Origin: Streptomyces griseofuscus
Lineage (GTDB): Bacteria; Actinomycetota; Actinomycetes; Streptomycetales; Streptomycetaceae
Assembly: GCF_014673495.1 (NCBI RefSeq)
Contig: NZ_CP051006.1
Coordinates: 7,935,001-7,999,000 of the forward strand
Reading direction: 5' to 3'
DNA: 64,000 nt
Shown in pieces: positions 25,222-32,971 of this stretch. The first letter of the stretch is position 1, and the number at the start of each line of letters is the position of its first letter. The notes below the pieces were generated by a model, which searched no databases, was not told the DNA's origin, and saw only the letters and a program-made list of their open reading frames with translations. The translations under genes and the position numbers were made by a program.

Positions 25222-25453
25222 TCCGCAGGCGGACATCGGCCGCCGCGCCTGGGTGACCTGCCCGAACTGCTCCGACCACCAGGGCTGCGCCACCTGCGAG
25301 GAACGCCGCAGATGCACACGGCACTGGCGCTATCTGCTGTCGAACACCGGCAGCATGCTCCACCTCCAGTGCCCGACCTGCACCTATGTCTGGGACCACG
25401 AGACGGGCTTCGGCGCGAGCGGCCGACGGAACCGGGCCTCGGACGGCCGCTGA
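25208..25453 (+). CDS. small Cys-rich (zinc-ribbon-like) protein
   Basis: An 81-residue protein starting with GTG 25208 inside the end of the DUF6400-like gene. It carries CPNC, CATC, a further single Cys and CPTC (pattern CxxC...CxxC...C...CxxC), enough ligands for one or two zinc sites, plus the aromatic motif RHWRYLLSN. No nuclease or polymerase motif was seen. The fixed pairing with the upstream acidic protein suggests a two-protein unit; I know of no function. Confidence 0.6.
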   Translation: MLPLDPQADIGRRAWVTCPNCSDHQGCATCEERRRCTRHWRYLLSNTGSMLHLQCPTCTYVWDHETGFGASGRRNRASDGR

Positions 25454-25501
25454 CCGCTGCCGTCCGTGCGTCCCGCGCCGTCCGGGCCGGGTCGCCCGGT
25501 C

Positions 25502-26308
25502 TCAGGCCGCGCGGGTGAACAGGGGCAGATAGCCGAGGGACTGCCCGGAGGCGTTCGGGTGGTACGACTCGGTGAGGTCCAGCACCTCGACGCTGCGCAG
25601 CCATGGCCCCGCGGAACAGATCTCGTGCCCGTTGAACGCGGTCCGGGCGTCCGCGAACGCGAACCCGTGACCGGTGGCATGCTGGGCGATCACGCCGTCG
25701 AGGTGGTCGATGGCCGCGTTGAGCGCCGCCCGCTCCGTGTCCTCGAGCCCTCGCGCGCAGGTGCCGTGGAGCTGGTAGAAGTGCGGATAGCCGAGCACCA
25801 CGACGCGGGCGCGGGGCGCCTTGCCCCTGATCCCCGAGTAGAGGCGGTCCAGGTTCGCGGGCAGCGTCTTGTCGACGTAGGCGCGCGCGGTGTCGATGGC
25901 GTTGAGACACGCCTTGGTGCCGGGCAGCGCGCAGATCCCCATCACCTTGGCCCAGCTCGCGTCACTGCCGCCGGCGGTGACGCTGACCAGGTTGGTACGG
26001 CCGCTCAGCGCCCCGAGCTGTTTGTTCAGCACGTCCCCGGTCTTGGCGCCGTTGCAGGCGGCGAAGGCGAAGGACGAGGCGTGCGTCGAGGCCCACAGCG
26101 CGGGGTACGCCCGACTGCTGCGCAGACAGCTCGCGCCCTCGGGGAGGTAGTCGCCGGCGCCGACACCGGCCGAGTAGGAGTCCCCGAGAGCCACGTAGTC
26201 CAGGGCCGCGCGGTTCGGCGCCGCCGGTGCGCTGGCGGGACCGGCGAGGGTGCAGGCGCCCGCGAGGGACACGGCGGCGGCCCAGGACTGGATGCGGAAC
26301 GGTCTCAT
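25502..26308 (-). CDS. secreted SGNH/GDSL esterase with altered block III
   Basis: A 268-residue secreted esterase/lipase. After a signal peptide of about 30 residues (ASAPAAP), block I is YVALGDSYSAG with nucleophile S44; the catalytic His is in YHPNASGQ. Six Cys (CLR, CNG, CAL, CLN, CAR, CSA contexts) would form three disulfides as in Streptomyces SGNH lipases. Block III reads TAGGSDAS instead of the usual IGGNDxxF, so the oxyanion Asn is Ser. ATG 26308 is chosen because the signal peptide begins there. It is divergent from rox. The window holds a second, canonical member at 62939. Confidence 0.87.
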   Translation of the reverse strand: MRPFRIQSWAAAVSLAGACTLAGPASAPAAPNRAALDYVALGDSYSAGVGAGDYLPEGASCLRSSRAYPALWASTHASSFAFAACNGAKTGDVLNKQLGALSGRTNLVSVTAGGSDASWAKVMGICALPGTKACLNAIDTARAYVDKTLPANLDRLYSGIRGKAPRARVVVLGYPHFYQLHGTCARGLEDTERAALNAAIDHLDGVIAQHATGHGFAFADARTAFNGHEICSAGPWLRSVEVLDLTESYHPNASGQSLGYLPLFTRAA

Positions 26309-26497
26309 GCCCCGTTTATCGCGGACCCGCGACACCCCCGCCTCGTCACGGTCCGCGACCTTGACAATCCGCTGCGTCAGTGCGCCCGGGGCCGGGTCTC
26401 GGAGTGGACGGCATCGTGCGGGATGCCGGTCGGATCACCGCCGCCCCGGCGTTCACCCGAAAGGACGTCACCCGCACGGCCGAACGGAAACAGAAAA

Positions 26498-26521
26498 GGC
26501 AAGGAGTACGTACTCCTTGCC
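26498..26521. promoter_or_regulatory. 24-bp perfect palindrome upstream of rox
   Basis: The half-site GGCAAGGAGTAC (26498-26509) is followed without spacer by its exact complement (26510-26521). A perfect AAGGAGTACGTACTCCTT core of this kind looks like a TetR-type operator. It lies where the -35 region of the rox promoter would be, just upstream of TTATAG (26531-26536). No adjacent regulator gene has a matching site. Confidence 0.7.
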
Positions 26522-26543
26522 ACTCTCAACTTATAGCGGGTGG

Positions 26544-26564
26544 GGGGCCTTGCGGCAAGGCCCC
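26544..26564. promoter_or_regulatory. rifamycin-associated element (RAE)-like inverted repeat
   Basis: GGGGCCTTGC-G-GCAAGGCCCC: a perfect 10-1-10 inverted repeat 70 nt before the rox start codon. It closely matches the rifamycin-associated element that I remember as a conserved roughly 19-bp repeat in front of rifamycin-inactivating genes in actinobacteria. It lies 8 nt downstream of a likely -10 box (TTATAG, 26531-26536), so it would be at or just after the transcription start. Confidence 0.8.
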
Positions 26565-26634
26565 TGCCATGGCGCACAATCTCCGCTCTGGACGGCGAAC
26601 CGCAGGTGGACGCCTGCTGTGGGTGAGGACTTTC

Positions 26635-28068
26635 ATGATCGACGTGATGATCGCGGGCGGCGGACCGACCGGTCTGATGCTGGCCGCCGAGCTACGGCTG
26701 CACGGCGTGCGCACCGTCGTGCTGGAGAAGGACACGGAGCCCACCCGGATCGTCCGGGCGCTCGGGCTGCACGCGCGCAGCATCGAGGTGCTGGACCAGC
26801 GCGGCCTGCTGGAACGCTTCCTCGCCGAGGGCAAGAAGTACCCGCTCGGCGGCTTCTTCGCGGGCATCCGCAAGCCGTCGCCGACGGGCCTGGACACCGC
26901 GCACCCGTACGTCCTCGGCATTCCGCAGCCCGTCACCGACCGCCTGCTGGCCGAGCATGCCACGGAGCTGGGCGCCGAGATCCGCCGCGGCGGTGAGGTG
27001 GTCGGGCTGAGCCAGGACGAGGACGGCGTGACCGTGGAACTGGCCGACGGGACCCGGCTGCGCTCGCGCTACCTCGTCGGCTGCGACGGCGGCCGCAGTA
27101 CGGTGCGCAAGCTGCTCGGCGTCGCCTTCCCCGGCGAGTCCTCCCGGGTCGACACGCTGCTCGGCGAGGCCCGGGTGACCGCCTCGCCCGAGGAGGTGGA
27201 GGCCGTGGTGACCGAGGTCCGCAAGACCCAGCTGCGGTTCGGCCTCGGCCCTCTCGACGACGGGGTGTACCGCTTCGTCGTACCCGCCGACGGCGTGGCC
27301 GAGGACCGCACGGCCCCACCGACCCTGGACGAGGTACGACAGCGACTGCGGGCGATCGCCGGCACCGACTTCGGCATCCACGCGCCGCGCTGGCTGTCTC
27401 GCTTCGGCGACGGCACCCGGCAGGCCGAGCGCTACCGGGTCGGCCGCGTTCTGCTGGCCGGCGACGCCGCCCATGTCCACCCGCCGATGGGCGGACAGGG
27501 GCTCAACCTCGGCGTCCAGGACGCGTTCAACCTCGGCTGGAAACTGGCCGCCGAGATCGATGGCTGGGCACCCCAGGGGCTGCTCGACACCTACGAGCGC
27601 GAACGCCACCCCGTCGCCGCCGACGTGCTCGACAACACCCGGGCCCAGATGGAACTGGTCTCCCTCGAACCGGGGGCCCGGGCGGTACGCCGACTGCTCT
27701 CGGAACTCATGGACTTCGAGGAGGTGAACCGGCATCTGACCGAGAAGATCATCGCGACCGGGATCCGCTACGACCTCGGCACCGGCCATGAACTCCTCGG
27801 CCGCCGCCTCCCGGACATGCCTCTGAAGCAGGGGCGCCTCTACGAGCTGCTGCACCGGGGCCGCGGCCTGCTCCTCGACCGTACCGGCAGCCTCTCCGTG
27901 ACCGGCTGGGCCGACCGGATCGACCACGTCGTCGACGGCAGCGACCAACTGGACGCCCCCGCCGTACTTCTGCGACCCGACGGCCATGTGGCCTGGGCGG
28001 GCGAGGACCCGTCCGACCTCGCCGAACGACTGCCCAAGTGGTTCGGCGCACCCGGGGCGCCCCGCTAG
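26635..28068 (+). CDS. rox: rifampicin monooxygenase
   Basis: A 477-residue group A flavoprotein monooxygenase that hydroxylates and linearises rifamycins, giving resistance. It begins MIDVMIAGGGPTGLMLAAELRLHG, has VRALGLHARSIEVLDQRGLLERF, the DG motif VGCDGGRSTVRKLLG and the second FAD motif LLAGDAAHVHPPMGGQGLNLG, followed by the thioredoxin-like C-terminal domain. The sequence agrees over its whole length with remembered Rox proteins of Streptomyces. ATG 26635 corresponds to the Rox N-terminus; a longer in-frame extension crosses the regulatory repeats and is rejected. The RAE-like repeat upstream supports rifamycin-inducible expression. A strong hairpin follows. Confidence 0.93.
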   Translation: MIDVMIAGGGPTGLMLAAELRLHGVRTVVLEKDTEPTRIVRALGLHARSIEVLDQRGLLERFLAEGKKYPLGGFFAGIRKPSPTGLDTAHPYVLGIPQPVTDRLLAEHATELGAEIRRGGEVVGLSQDEDGVTVELADGTRLRSRYLVGCDGGRSTVRKLLGVAFPGESSRVDTLLGEARVTASPEEVEAVVTEVRKTQLRFGLGPLDDGVYRFVVPADGVAEDRTAPPTLDEVRQRLRAIAGTDFGIHAPRWLSRFGDGTRQAERYRVGRVLLAGDAAHVHPPMGGQGLNLGVQDAFNLGWKLAAEIDGWAPQGLLDTYERERHPVAADVLDNTRAQMELVSLEPGARAVRRLLSELMDFEEVNRHLTEKIIATGIRYDLGTGHELLGRRLPDMPLKQGRLYELLHRGRGLLLDRTGSLSVTGWADRIDHVVDGSDQLDAPAVLLRPDGHVAWAGEDPSDLAERLPKWFGAPGAPR

Positions 28069-28078
28069 GGGCCACCGG

Positions 28079-28104
28079 CCCGGCCGGCACGTGTGCCGGC
28101 CGGG
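28079..28104. terminator. GC hairpin between rox and the convergent SDR gene
   Basis: CCCGGCCGGCAC (28079-28090) and its exact complement (28093-28104) flank a GT spacer, 10 nt beyond the rox stop. A further alternating stretch CGCGCG-N6-CGCGCG at 28181-28198 may serve the leftward SDR gene. Confidence 0.7.
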
Positions 28105-28221
28105 GGAGCGGGCTCGGCCCCGGATTCCCGCCTCGCAAAGGAATCCCACGAGGCGAGCCGCCGGGACGCGCACGCCCGGACGCGCGCTCGACCGCGCGCG
28201 CCCGGGGGCCGTCCCCCGATG

Positions 28222-29151
28222 TCAGACGGTGCTGTCCTCGGTGGCCCGGAAGTAGTGGCCCTCCTCCAGGTCGGCGAGGAGGCTCGGCCCGGTCGGGTCC
28301 CAGTCGAGCAGGGCACGGGTGGCGGCGTTCGACGCGGGCGCGTCGAGGCCGACGAAGCCGCTCATCCAGCCGAAGTGCCCGGCCAGATCCTCGGCACCCA
28401 CCGACACCGTCGGCAGCTTCAGCTGACGCCCGATCACCTCGGCGATCTCACGCAGCGGCACACCCTCCTCGGCGGCCCCGTGCAGCACTGTGCCGGCCGG
28501 GGCCTTCTCGACCGCGAGCCGGAACAGCCGCGCCGCGTCCAGCCGATGGACGGCCGGCCAGCGGTTGGCGCCCTCCGCGGGGTAGCCGGAGACGCCCTTC
28601 TCCCGCGCGATGCCGATCAGGGAGGTCATGAAGCCGTTGTCCCCGTCGCCATGGCAGGTGGGGGAGAGCCGCACCACGGACGACCGCACCCCGCGCTCCG
28701 CAGATGCGAGGACGGCCTGCGCGGTGACGGCACGGATCAGGATCGGCGAGTCGCCCTCGATCACCGGCATGTCCTGCTCCGTCGCCACCCGCCCCGGCTT
28801 GAGCCCGGCCAGTCCGGAGGCGAGCACGAACGGGCGGTCGCTGCCGACGAGCGCCTCGGTGAGTACGTCGACGGCCCTGCGGTCGGCCTCCGCGGCGCTC
28901 TGGAAGCCGCCGGAGAAGGCCACGTCGTGCTTGAAGGCGAGGTGAATCACGCCGTCCGAGTCGGCGGCCGCGGCGCGCAGGACGTCCAGGTCGTCCAGGC
29001 TGCCCCGGACGACCTCGGCGCCGGCCGCGGCCAGCGCCTCGGCGGAGGCGTCCGAACGGGCCAGGCCGACGACCTGATGACCCGCTCCGATGAGTTCCGG
29101 AACGACGGCCGAACCGATCCAGCCGGACGCCCCGGTCACGAAAACACGCAT
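28222..29151 (-). CDS. NAD(P)-binding SDR/epimerase-family oxidoreductase
   Basis: A 309-residue atypical/extended SDR. The Rossmann motif is VFVTGASGWIGSAVV; the segments VIHLAFKHD and FVLASGLAGL follow the SDR layout, but the YxxxK pair is not obvious (ILIRAVTAQAVL replaces the usual Tyr region), as in NmrA-like or atypical SDRs. ATG 29151 has GGGGA upstream. It is divergent from a TetR gene with two operator copies between them, the typical pattern of a TetR-controlled detoxifying oxidoreductase. Confidence 0.87.
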   Translation of the reverse strand: MRVFVTGASGWIGSAVVPELIGAGHQVVGLARSDASAEALAAAGAEVVRGSLDDLDVLRAAAADSDGVIHLAFKHDVAFSGGFQSAAEADRRAVDVLTEALVGSDRPFVLASGLAGLKPGRVATEQDMPVIEGDSPILIRAVTAQAVLASAERGVRSSVVRLSPTCHGDGDNGFMTSLIGIAREKGVSGYPAEGANRWPAVHRLDAARLFRLAVEKAPAGTVLHGAAEEGVPLREIAEVIGRQLKLPTVSVGAEDLAGHFGWMSGFVGLDAPASNAATRALLDWDPTGPSLLADLEEGHYFRATEDSTV

Positions 29152-29171
29152 GAGAGATCCCCAGACACTTT

Positions 29172-29221
29172 GATGTCAGTTACTGACATCGACGCTAGCA
29201 CTGATGTCAGTCGCTGTCATC
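29172..29221. promoter_or_regulatory. two tandem TetR operators (GATGTCAG-N3-CTGACATC)
   Basis: Site 1, perfect: GATGTCAG-TTA-CTGACATC at 29172-29190. Site 2: GATGTCAG-TCG-CTGTCATC at 29203-29221, one mismatch. The centres are 31 bp apart, about three helical turns. They fill the gap between the divergent SDR and TetR genes, so both promoters would be covered by the repressor. Confidence 0.88.
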
Positions 29222-29237
29222 GCGTAGGATGCGAGCC

Positions 29238-29825
29238 ATGGGTAGATGGGAGCCGAACACGCGCGAGCGCCTCGCCAAGGCGGCGTTGGACCTGTACGGC
29301 GAGCGCGGGTTCGAGCAGACCACCGTGGCGGAGATCGCCAAGAGCGCGGGACTCACCGAGCGCACGTTCTTCCGGCACTACGCCGACAAGCGCGAGGTGC
29401 TGTTCTCCGGCGCCATCGAACTGGAACAGCTGTTCACGCGGGCGGTCGCCGGTGCCCCACCGTCCGCCGCGCCGATCGACGCGATGGCGGCGGGCCTGGA
29501 CGCGATCTGCGCGGTGTTCGAGGAGCGGCGCGACTTCGCCCGCAAACGCCAGGCCGTGATCTCGGCGACCGCGGAACTCCGTGAACGCGAACTGATCAAA
29601 CTCGCCTCCCTGGCCGCCGCCCTCACCGACACCCTCCGTGCCCGCGGCGTCCCGCCCTCGGTCGCCGGCCTCACCGCCGAGACCGGTGTCGCCGTCTTCA
29701 AGGTGGCCTTCGAGCGCTGGATCGTCGCCGACGAGACCCGCCCGCTGGCCCGGCTGGCGCGGGAATCGCTCGACGAACTCAAGGCCGTGGCCCTGGGTGG
29801 AAACGCTCCGATGAGTGAGGTGTGA
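29238..29825 (+). CDS. TetR-family repressor of the divergent SDR gene
   Basis: A 195-residue TetR regulator starting MGRWEPNTRERL, with the helix-turn-helix region ALDLYGERGFEQTTVAEIAKSAGLTERTFFRHYADKREV (about 15-53). ATG 29238 is chosen over the in-frame ATG 29229 by AGGA spacing. The C-terminal ligand domain is of generic TetR type. The double operator upstream is the likely binding site for autoregulation and for repression of the SDR gene. Confidence 0.92.
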   Translation: MGRWEPNTRERLAKAALDLYGERGFEQTTVAEIAKSAGLTERTFFRHYADKREVLFSGAIELEQLFTRAVAGAPPSAAPIDAMAAGLDAICAVFEERRDFARKRQAVISATAELRERELIKLASLAAALTDTLRARGVPPSVAGLTAETGVAVFKVAFERWIVADETRPLARLARESLDELKAVALGGNAPMSEV

Positions 29826-29928
29826 CGGGTGGGGTAGACGCCTCCACCGGACGGTCGAGCCACAAAGTCGGGCAATCCGCTACATGGTGCCCGGGGCTCG
29901 TCACCGGCCGTAGTGGAAGGAGACGAAC

Positions 29929-30240
29929 ATGATCAAGCTGGCACGGCACGCGGGTACGGTCGGAGCTTCGGCGGCACTGGTCGGTGGGGCCCTGCTCGCC
30001 ACCGCCGGGACCGCGGCGGCGGCCCCGCAGAGCACCGCGCACCTCCCCGCCCGCACCACCGCGAGCCAGACCGGCAGCCCCAGCTGCTCCGCTCACCGTG
30101 GCGGGCACCGGCTCGACCCCTGGATCGAGGGGCAGCTGGCGCGGTTCGACCCCGCGGCCAAGCGCCGGCTGGCCGTGTTCGACCCCTGGGTGAAGGACCA
30201 GCTGGCCCAGTACGTGCCCGCCTTCTGCGGCCAGGGCTGA
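29929..30240 (+). CDS. small secreted protein with DPW repeats
   Basis: A 103-residue exported protein. The first 32 residues form a signal peptide ending TAAAAP. The mature part contains one Cys near the start and one at the C-terminus, and a two-fold internal repeat, LDPWIEGQLARFDPAAKRRL and FDPWVKDQLAQYVPA. The AAGGAG ribosome site 6 nt before ATG 29929 is strong. No family was recognised; two Cys and a DPW repeat suggest a small folded exoprotein. Confidence 0.75.
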   Translation: MIKLARHAGTVGASAALVGGALLATAGTAAAAPQSTAHLPARTTASQTGSPSCSAHRGGHRLDPWIEGQLARFDPAAKRRLAVFDPWVKDQLAQYVPAFCGQG

Positions 30241-30774
30241 CGCAAGCCCCCTGCCCGTCCGCCCCATCGGCGCCCTCAGCCCGCGAACTCCATGGCCGGA
30301 CATATCGGTGACGGTCTCTCCAACAGTCGTCCGTCCCGGCCGCGCAGCCAGTGGTCTAAGCACGTCGCCCCATGCGCCTCGGTCGTGCGGATCGCCGTAG
30401 CCGGAGCGATCGTGCCGAGGCCGCCGGTCAGGACGGACGCCGGTAGCCCCAACGGCGGGAGCAGGGCCTCCGCGCCGGTGGACGAGGCGTGTTCCGAGCC
30501 GCGCAGGGTGAGTTGACGCGTCCGGCCCGGGGTGTGGGCCCGGAACGCCCGCCGGCCGGTCCGGTCCCGTCCGCGAGGGCGGCGGCGAGCGGTGCGAGGG
30601 TGGTCATCGGTCATGTCCCAAGGGTGACGGACCGCCACGATCCGCACATCGGGGACGAACCCCGGTCTTTTTGCTCGGGGTATCCGTAGGGGATGGCCCC
30701 CGGACTCCCTTGGGCCCCCGGGGTCTCCGGCGCCCCGGACTTCCTGTCAGCCCGGGCCCCCGGCCTCCCCGGTG
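30241..30774. other. 534-bp gap without a convincing gene
   Basis: A leftward frame of 112 codons (30276-30614) is open here (start MTDDHPRT, end ICPAMEFAG) but has no good ribosome site, Arg-rich shadow-like composition in its first half and no recognised motif, so I do not call it. Near 30659-30679 CCCCG and CGGGG flank a T-rich loop and could form a weak hairpin. The segment 30690-30780 is C-rich and repetitive (GGCCCCCGG-type words). Confidence 0.5.
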
Positions 30775-31788
30775 TCACCCCCGCACGCCCCCCGCCTCCG
30801 CCGGCGGAGCCCCGGTGGTGGCGGCGTCGTACAGCGCGCGGGTCGCGGAGCCGAAGTACGCGCTGTACGAGACCTGTGCGGTGTTGCCGCCTGTGTGGTA
30901 GCCGCCGATCACGCCGATGACCGCCCATCCGTCAAGCTGGGGCACGAGCATGGGACCGCCGCTCGTGCCGCCGACGAAGGCGTCACAGGCGATACGCGGG
31001 AACGTCCCCGGATCGGCCGGATCGTCGCTCACCCACCTCGTGGTCCGGCTCCAGCACTCCAGCGGTTTCTCCGCGCCCGCCGGGTAGCCGATCATCCGTA
31101 CCGGCGCGTGGTGGTAGCCCGTCCCGGTGAGCAGCCGGACCCCGCCGACCGCGTCCTGCAAGGGTGTGCCGTCCTGGTTGGGTTCCGTCACCGCGAAGCC
31201 GAAATCGTAGGCGGCGCCCGCGTGTTCGCCCAGGTCGTAGTACTGCTGCGGTACGTAGACGCCGCCTGCTCCGACCGGGAAGACTCCGTAGGGCTTGACC
31301 CCGTCGTGGTACTGGGGGACGAAGGCCAGCCGGCGTTGCGGGGCGGTGCCGGAATAGCCCTTCAGACAGTGGCCCGCGCTGAGCACCAGGTCGCGCCGGG
31401 GGCCCCGGACGACGGAGCCGCTACAGGTACGGCCGGTGCCCTGGGCGTCGGTCCAGAAGAAGGTGCCGGCCTGCGGGATGCCGTCGAAGCTCCGGCTGGG
31501 CGGAATGTACTCGCCCGGCCGGGGACCGTCCACCGCGGGGGAGAGGGCCGGGCCCGTCTCGGAACCCTTCGCCGCGTCGGCGGGCAGGGCGGCCGTCATA
31601 CGGGCCGCCGTCCAGTAGGAGTCGAGCTGGGCGGCGACCGGATTCGGCCCGGTCGGCTCACCCGCCGTCGCATCCGTCGAACCCGGCGGAGTCGGCGAAG
31701 CCGAGGCCGCCGCGGCCGGGCCGCCCGACAGCAGCACGGCGACCGCACAGACGGCGAGGTGACGTAAGCCAGGGATCCTACGCACCAT
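30775..31788 (-). CDS. secreted trypsin-like serine protease with TTA codon (bldA-dependent)
   Basis: A 337-residue secreted chymotrypsin-fold protease. Signal peptide about 1-29; a Pro/Thr-rich propeptide-like stretch; then the catalytic triad H140 (VLSAGHCLKG), D195 (AAYDFGFAV) and S276 (GGTSGGPML). It resembles the V8/trypsin-like peptidases of streptomycetes. ATG 31788 has GGAGG upstream and is preferred over a longer frame. Codon 8 (GGC-TTA-CGT) is TTA, the rarest Streptomyces codon, read only by the bldA tRNA, so production of this protease should be tied to development. Confidence 0.9.
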   Translation of the reverse strand: MVRRIPGLRHLAVCAVAVLLSGGPAAAASASPTPPGSTDATAGEPTGPNPVAAQLDSYWTAARMTAALPADAAKGSETGPALSPAVDGPRPGEYIPPSRSFDGIPQAGTFFWTDAQGTGRTCSGSVVRGPRRDLVLSAGHCLKGYSGTAPQRRLAFVPQYHDGVKPYGVFPVGAGGVYVPQQYYDLGEHAGAAYDFGFAVTEPNQDGTPLQDAVGGVRLLTGTGYHHAPVRMIGYPAGAEKPLECWSRTTRWVSDDPADPGTFPRIACDAFVGGTSGGPMLVPQLDGWAVIGVIGGYHTGGNTAQVSYSAYFGSATRALYDAATTGAPPAEAGGVRG

Positions 31789-32140
31789 CAGTTCCCTCCG
31801 GAGCAGGGGTACATGACGGCTCACCCTAGCCCGGAGCCGACGCGGCGGAAGAACGCACCACGGTGCCGCGCGACCCGCCACGTCGCGTAGCGGTGCTTAC
31901 GGCGACGGCCTCCACCCCGCTCCGGCCCCGCCCGGTCGCCGAAGTGGGGCAGCGTCAGCGGCGAAGGCATAAGAGATGCAAATGCTATGAAGCGCGGTAA
32001 ATGGGTACATTCCGTACAGGTGTATCTACGTGGCACGTATGTGTCACAGCCCGCCTCGGGGGCACTGACCAGCATGTTTGCGGGCTCGGCGAGCAAGGGC
32101 CTCCGGCCCTGCTGACCATTGGTCGAAGGGATGCCCGGAT
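31789..32140. promoter_or_regulatory. 352-bp divergent regulatory region with GTGGCAC-N4-GTGTCAC dyad
   Basis: No gene is seen here. The central part (31965-32050) is AT-rich for the genome. A near-perfect dyad, GTGGCAC (32030-32036) GTAT GTGTCAC (32041-32047), lies 94 nt before the acetate-permease homologue and looks like an operator. The protease promoter should be in the left part. Assignment to a regulator is not possible from sequence. Confidence 0.45.
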
Positions 32141-32845
32141 ATGAACGAGGACACGAGGAGCCTGCACCCGGAGCAGCCGCCGCCCGGGGCGGTCCCGCCC
32201 ACGGGCACCGCGTCCGAGGCGGCTCCGCGCGCGACGGCCTGGGCCGATCCCGCCCCCCTGGGCCTGGCCGGCTTCGCCCTGACGACTCTGCTGCTGTCGA
32301 TCGTCAACACCAATCTCCTGAAGGAGGCTGCCGGAATCCTGCCCGTCCTGGGTCTCGCCCTGTTCTACGGCGGCCTCGCGCAGTTCGCCGCGGGACTCAT
32401 GGAGTTCCGCCGGGGCAACACGTTCGGGGCGACCGCGTTCGTCTCCTTCGCCGCGTTCTGGCTGTCCTACTGGTGGATCGCGCCGCGCGTGGCGCTCGCC
32501 GGTGACGCGCACAACGCGCTGGGCCTGTTCCTGCTCGGCTGGGCGATCTTCACCGCCTATATGACCATCGGCGCCCTCCGGGTCAGCCTCCCGGTGCTCG
32601 CCGTGTTCGTGCTGCTGACCCTGACCTTCCTCTTCCTGGCCATCGGGTCGTTCCAGGGCGGCGCCGGGCACGTCATGACCGAGGTGGGCGGCTGGTTCGG
32701 CATTCTCACGGGGCTCGCCGCCTGGTACGCGTCGGCGGCCGGTGTCATCAACGCGGCGCACGGGCGTACCGTGGTGCCGCTCGGCACCCTTCCGGGCCGG
32801 ACCGAGCCGAGCGAACGGGTACGCCACGACGAGCGATCCGTCTGA
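32141..32845 (+). CDS. acetate/succinate permease family protein (GPR1/FUN34/SatP)
   Basis: A 234-residue membrane protein with six hydrophobic segments between about 35 and 215. The family signature N-P-A-P-L-G-L appears as ADPAPLGLAGFALTTLLLS just before the first helix, and FYGGLAQFAAGLMEF is the conserved second-helix motif. Such proteins take up acetate or succinate by proton symport or as channels. ATG 32141 begins MNEDTRSLHPE; an upstream in-frame extension is basic and unlikely. The gene stands alone, downstream of a dyad-containing regulatory region. Confidence 0.9.
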   Translation: MNEDTRSLHPEQPPPGAVPPTGTASEAAPRATAWADPAPLGLAGFALTTLLLSIVNTNLLKEAAGILPVLGLALFYGGLAQFAAGLMEFRRGNTFGATAFVSFAAFWLSYWWIAPRVALAGDAHNALGLFLLGWAIFTAYMTIGALRVSLPVLAVFVLLTLTFLFLAIGSFQGGAGHVMTEVGGWFGILTGLAAWYASAAGVINAAHGRTVVPLGTLPGRTEPSERVRHDERSV

Positions 32846-32971
32846 CGAGGAGCGGCCGCGCCCGCTGTAGTGTCCCGCCGCCACCCACGCCCGCACATCC
32901 GGCACCCGGCACCCACGCACCGGCACCCGCTCACCCGGCCCGTGCGTCGTCGTGCCCTCGCGCCCGCGACA

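Noticed and set aside
30276..30614. A leftward 112-codon frame in the gap between two secreted-protein genes
   Set aside because: No ribosome site, no known motif, Arg-rich first half; composition does not differ from shadow frames. Conservation in other genomes would be needed to rescue it.
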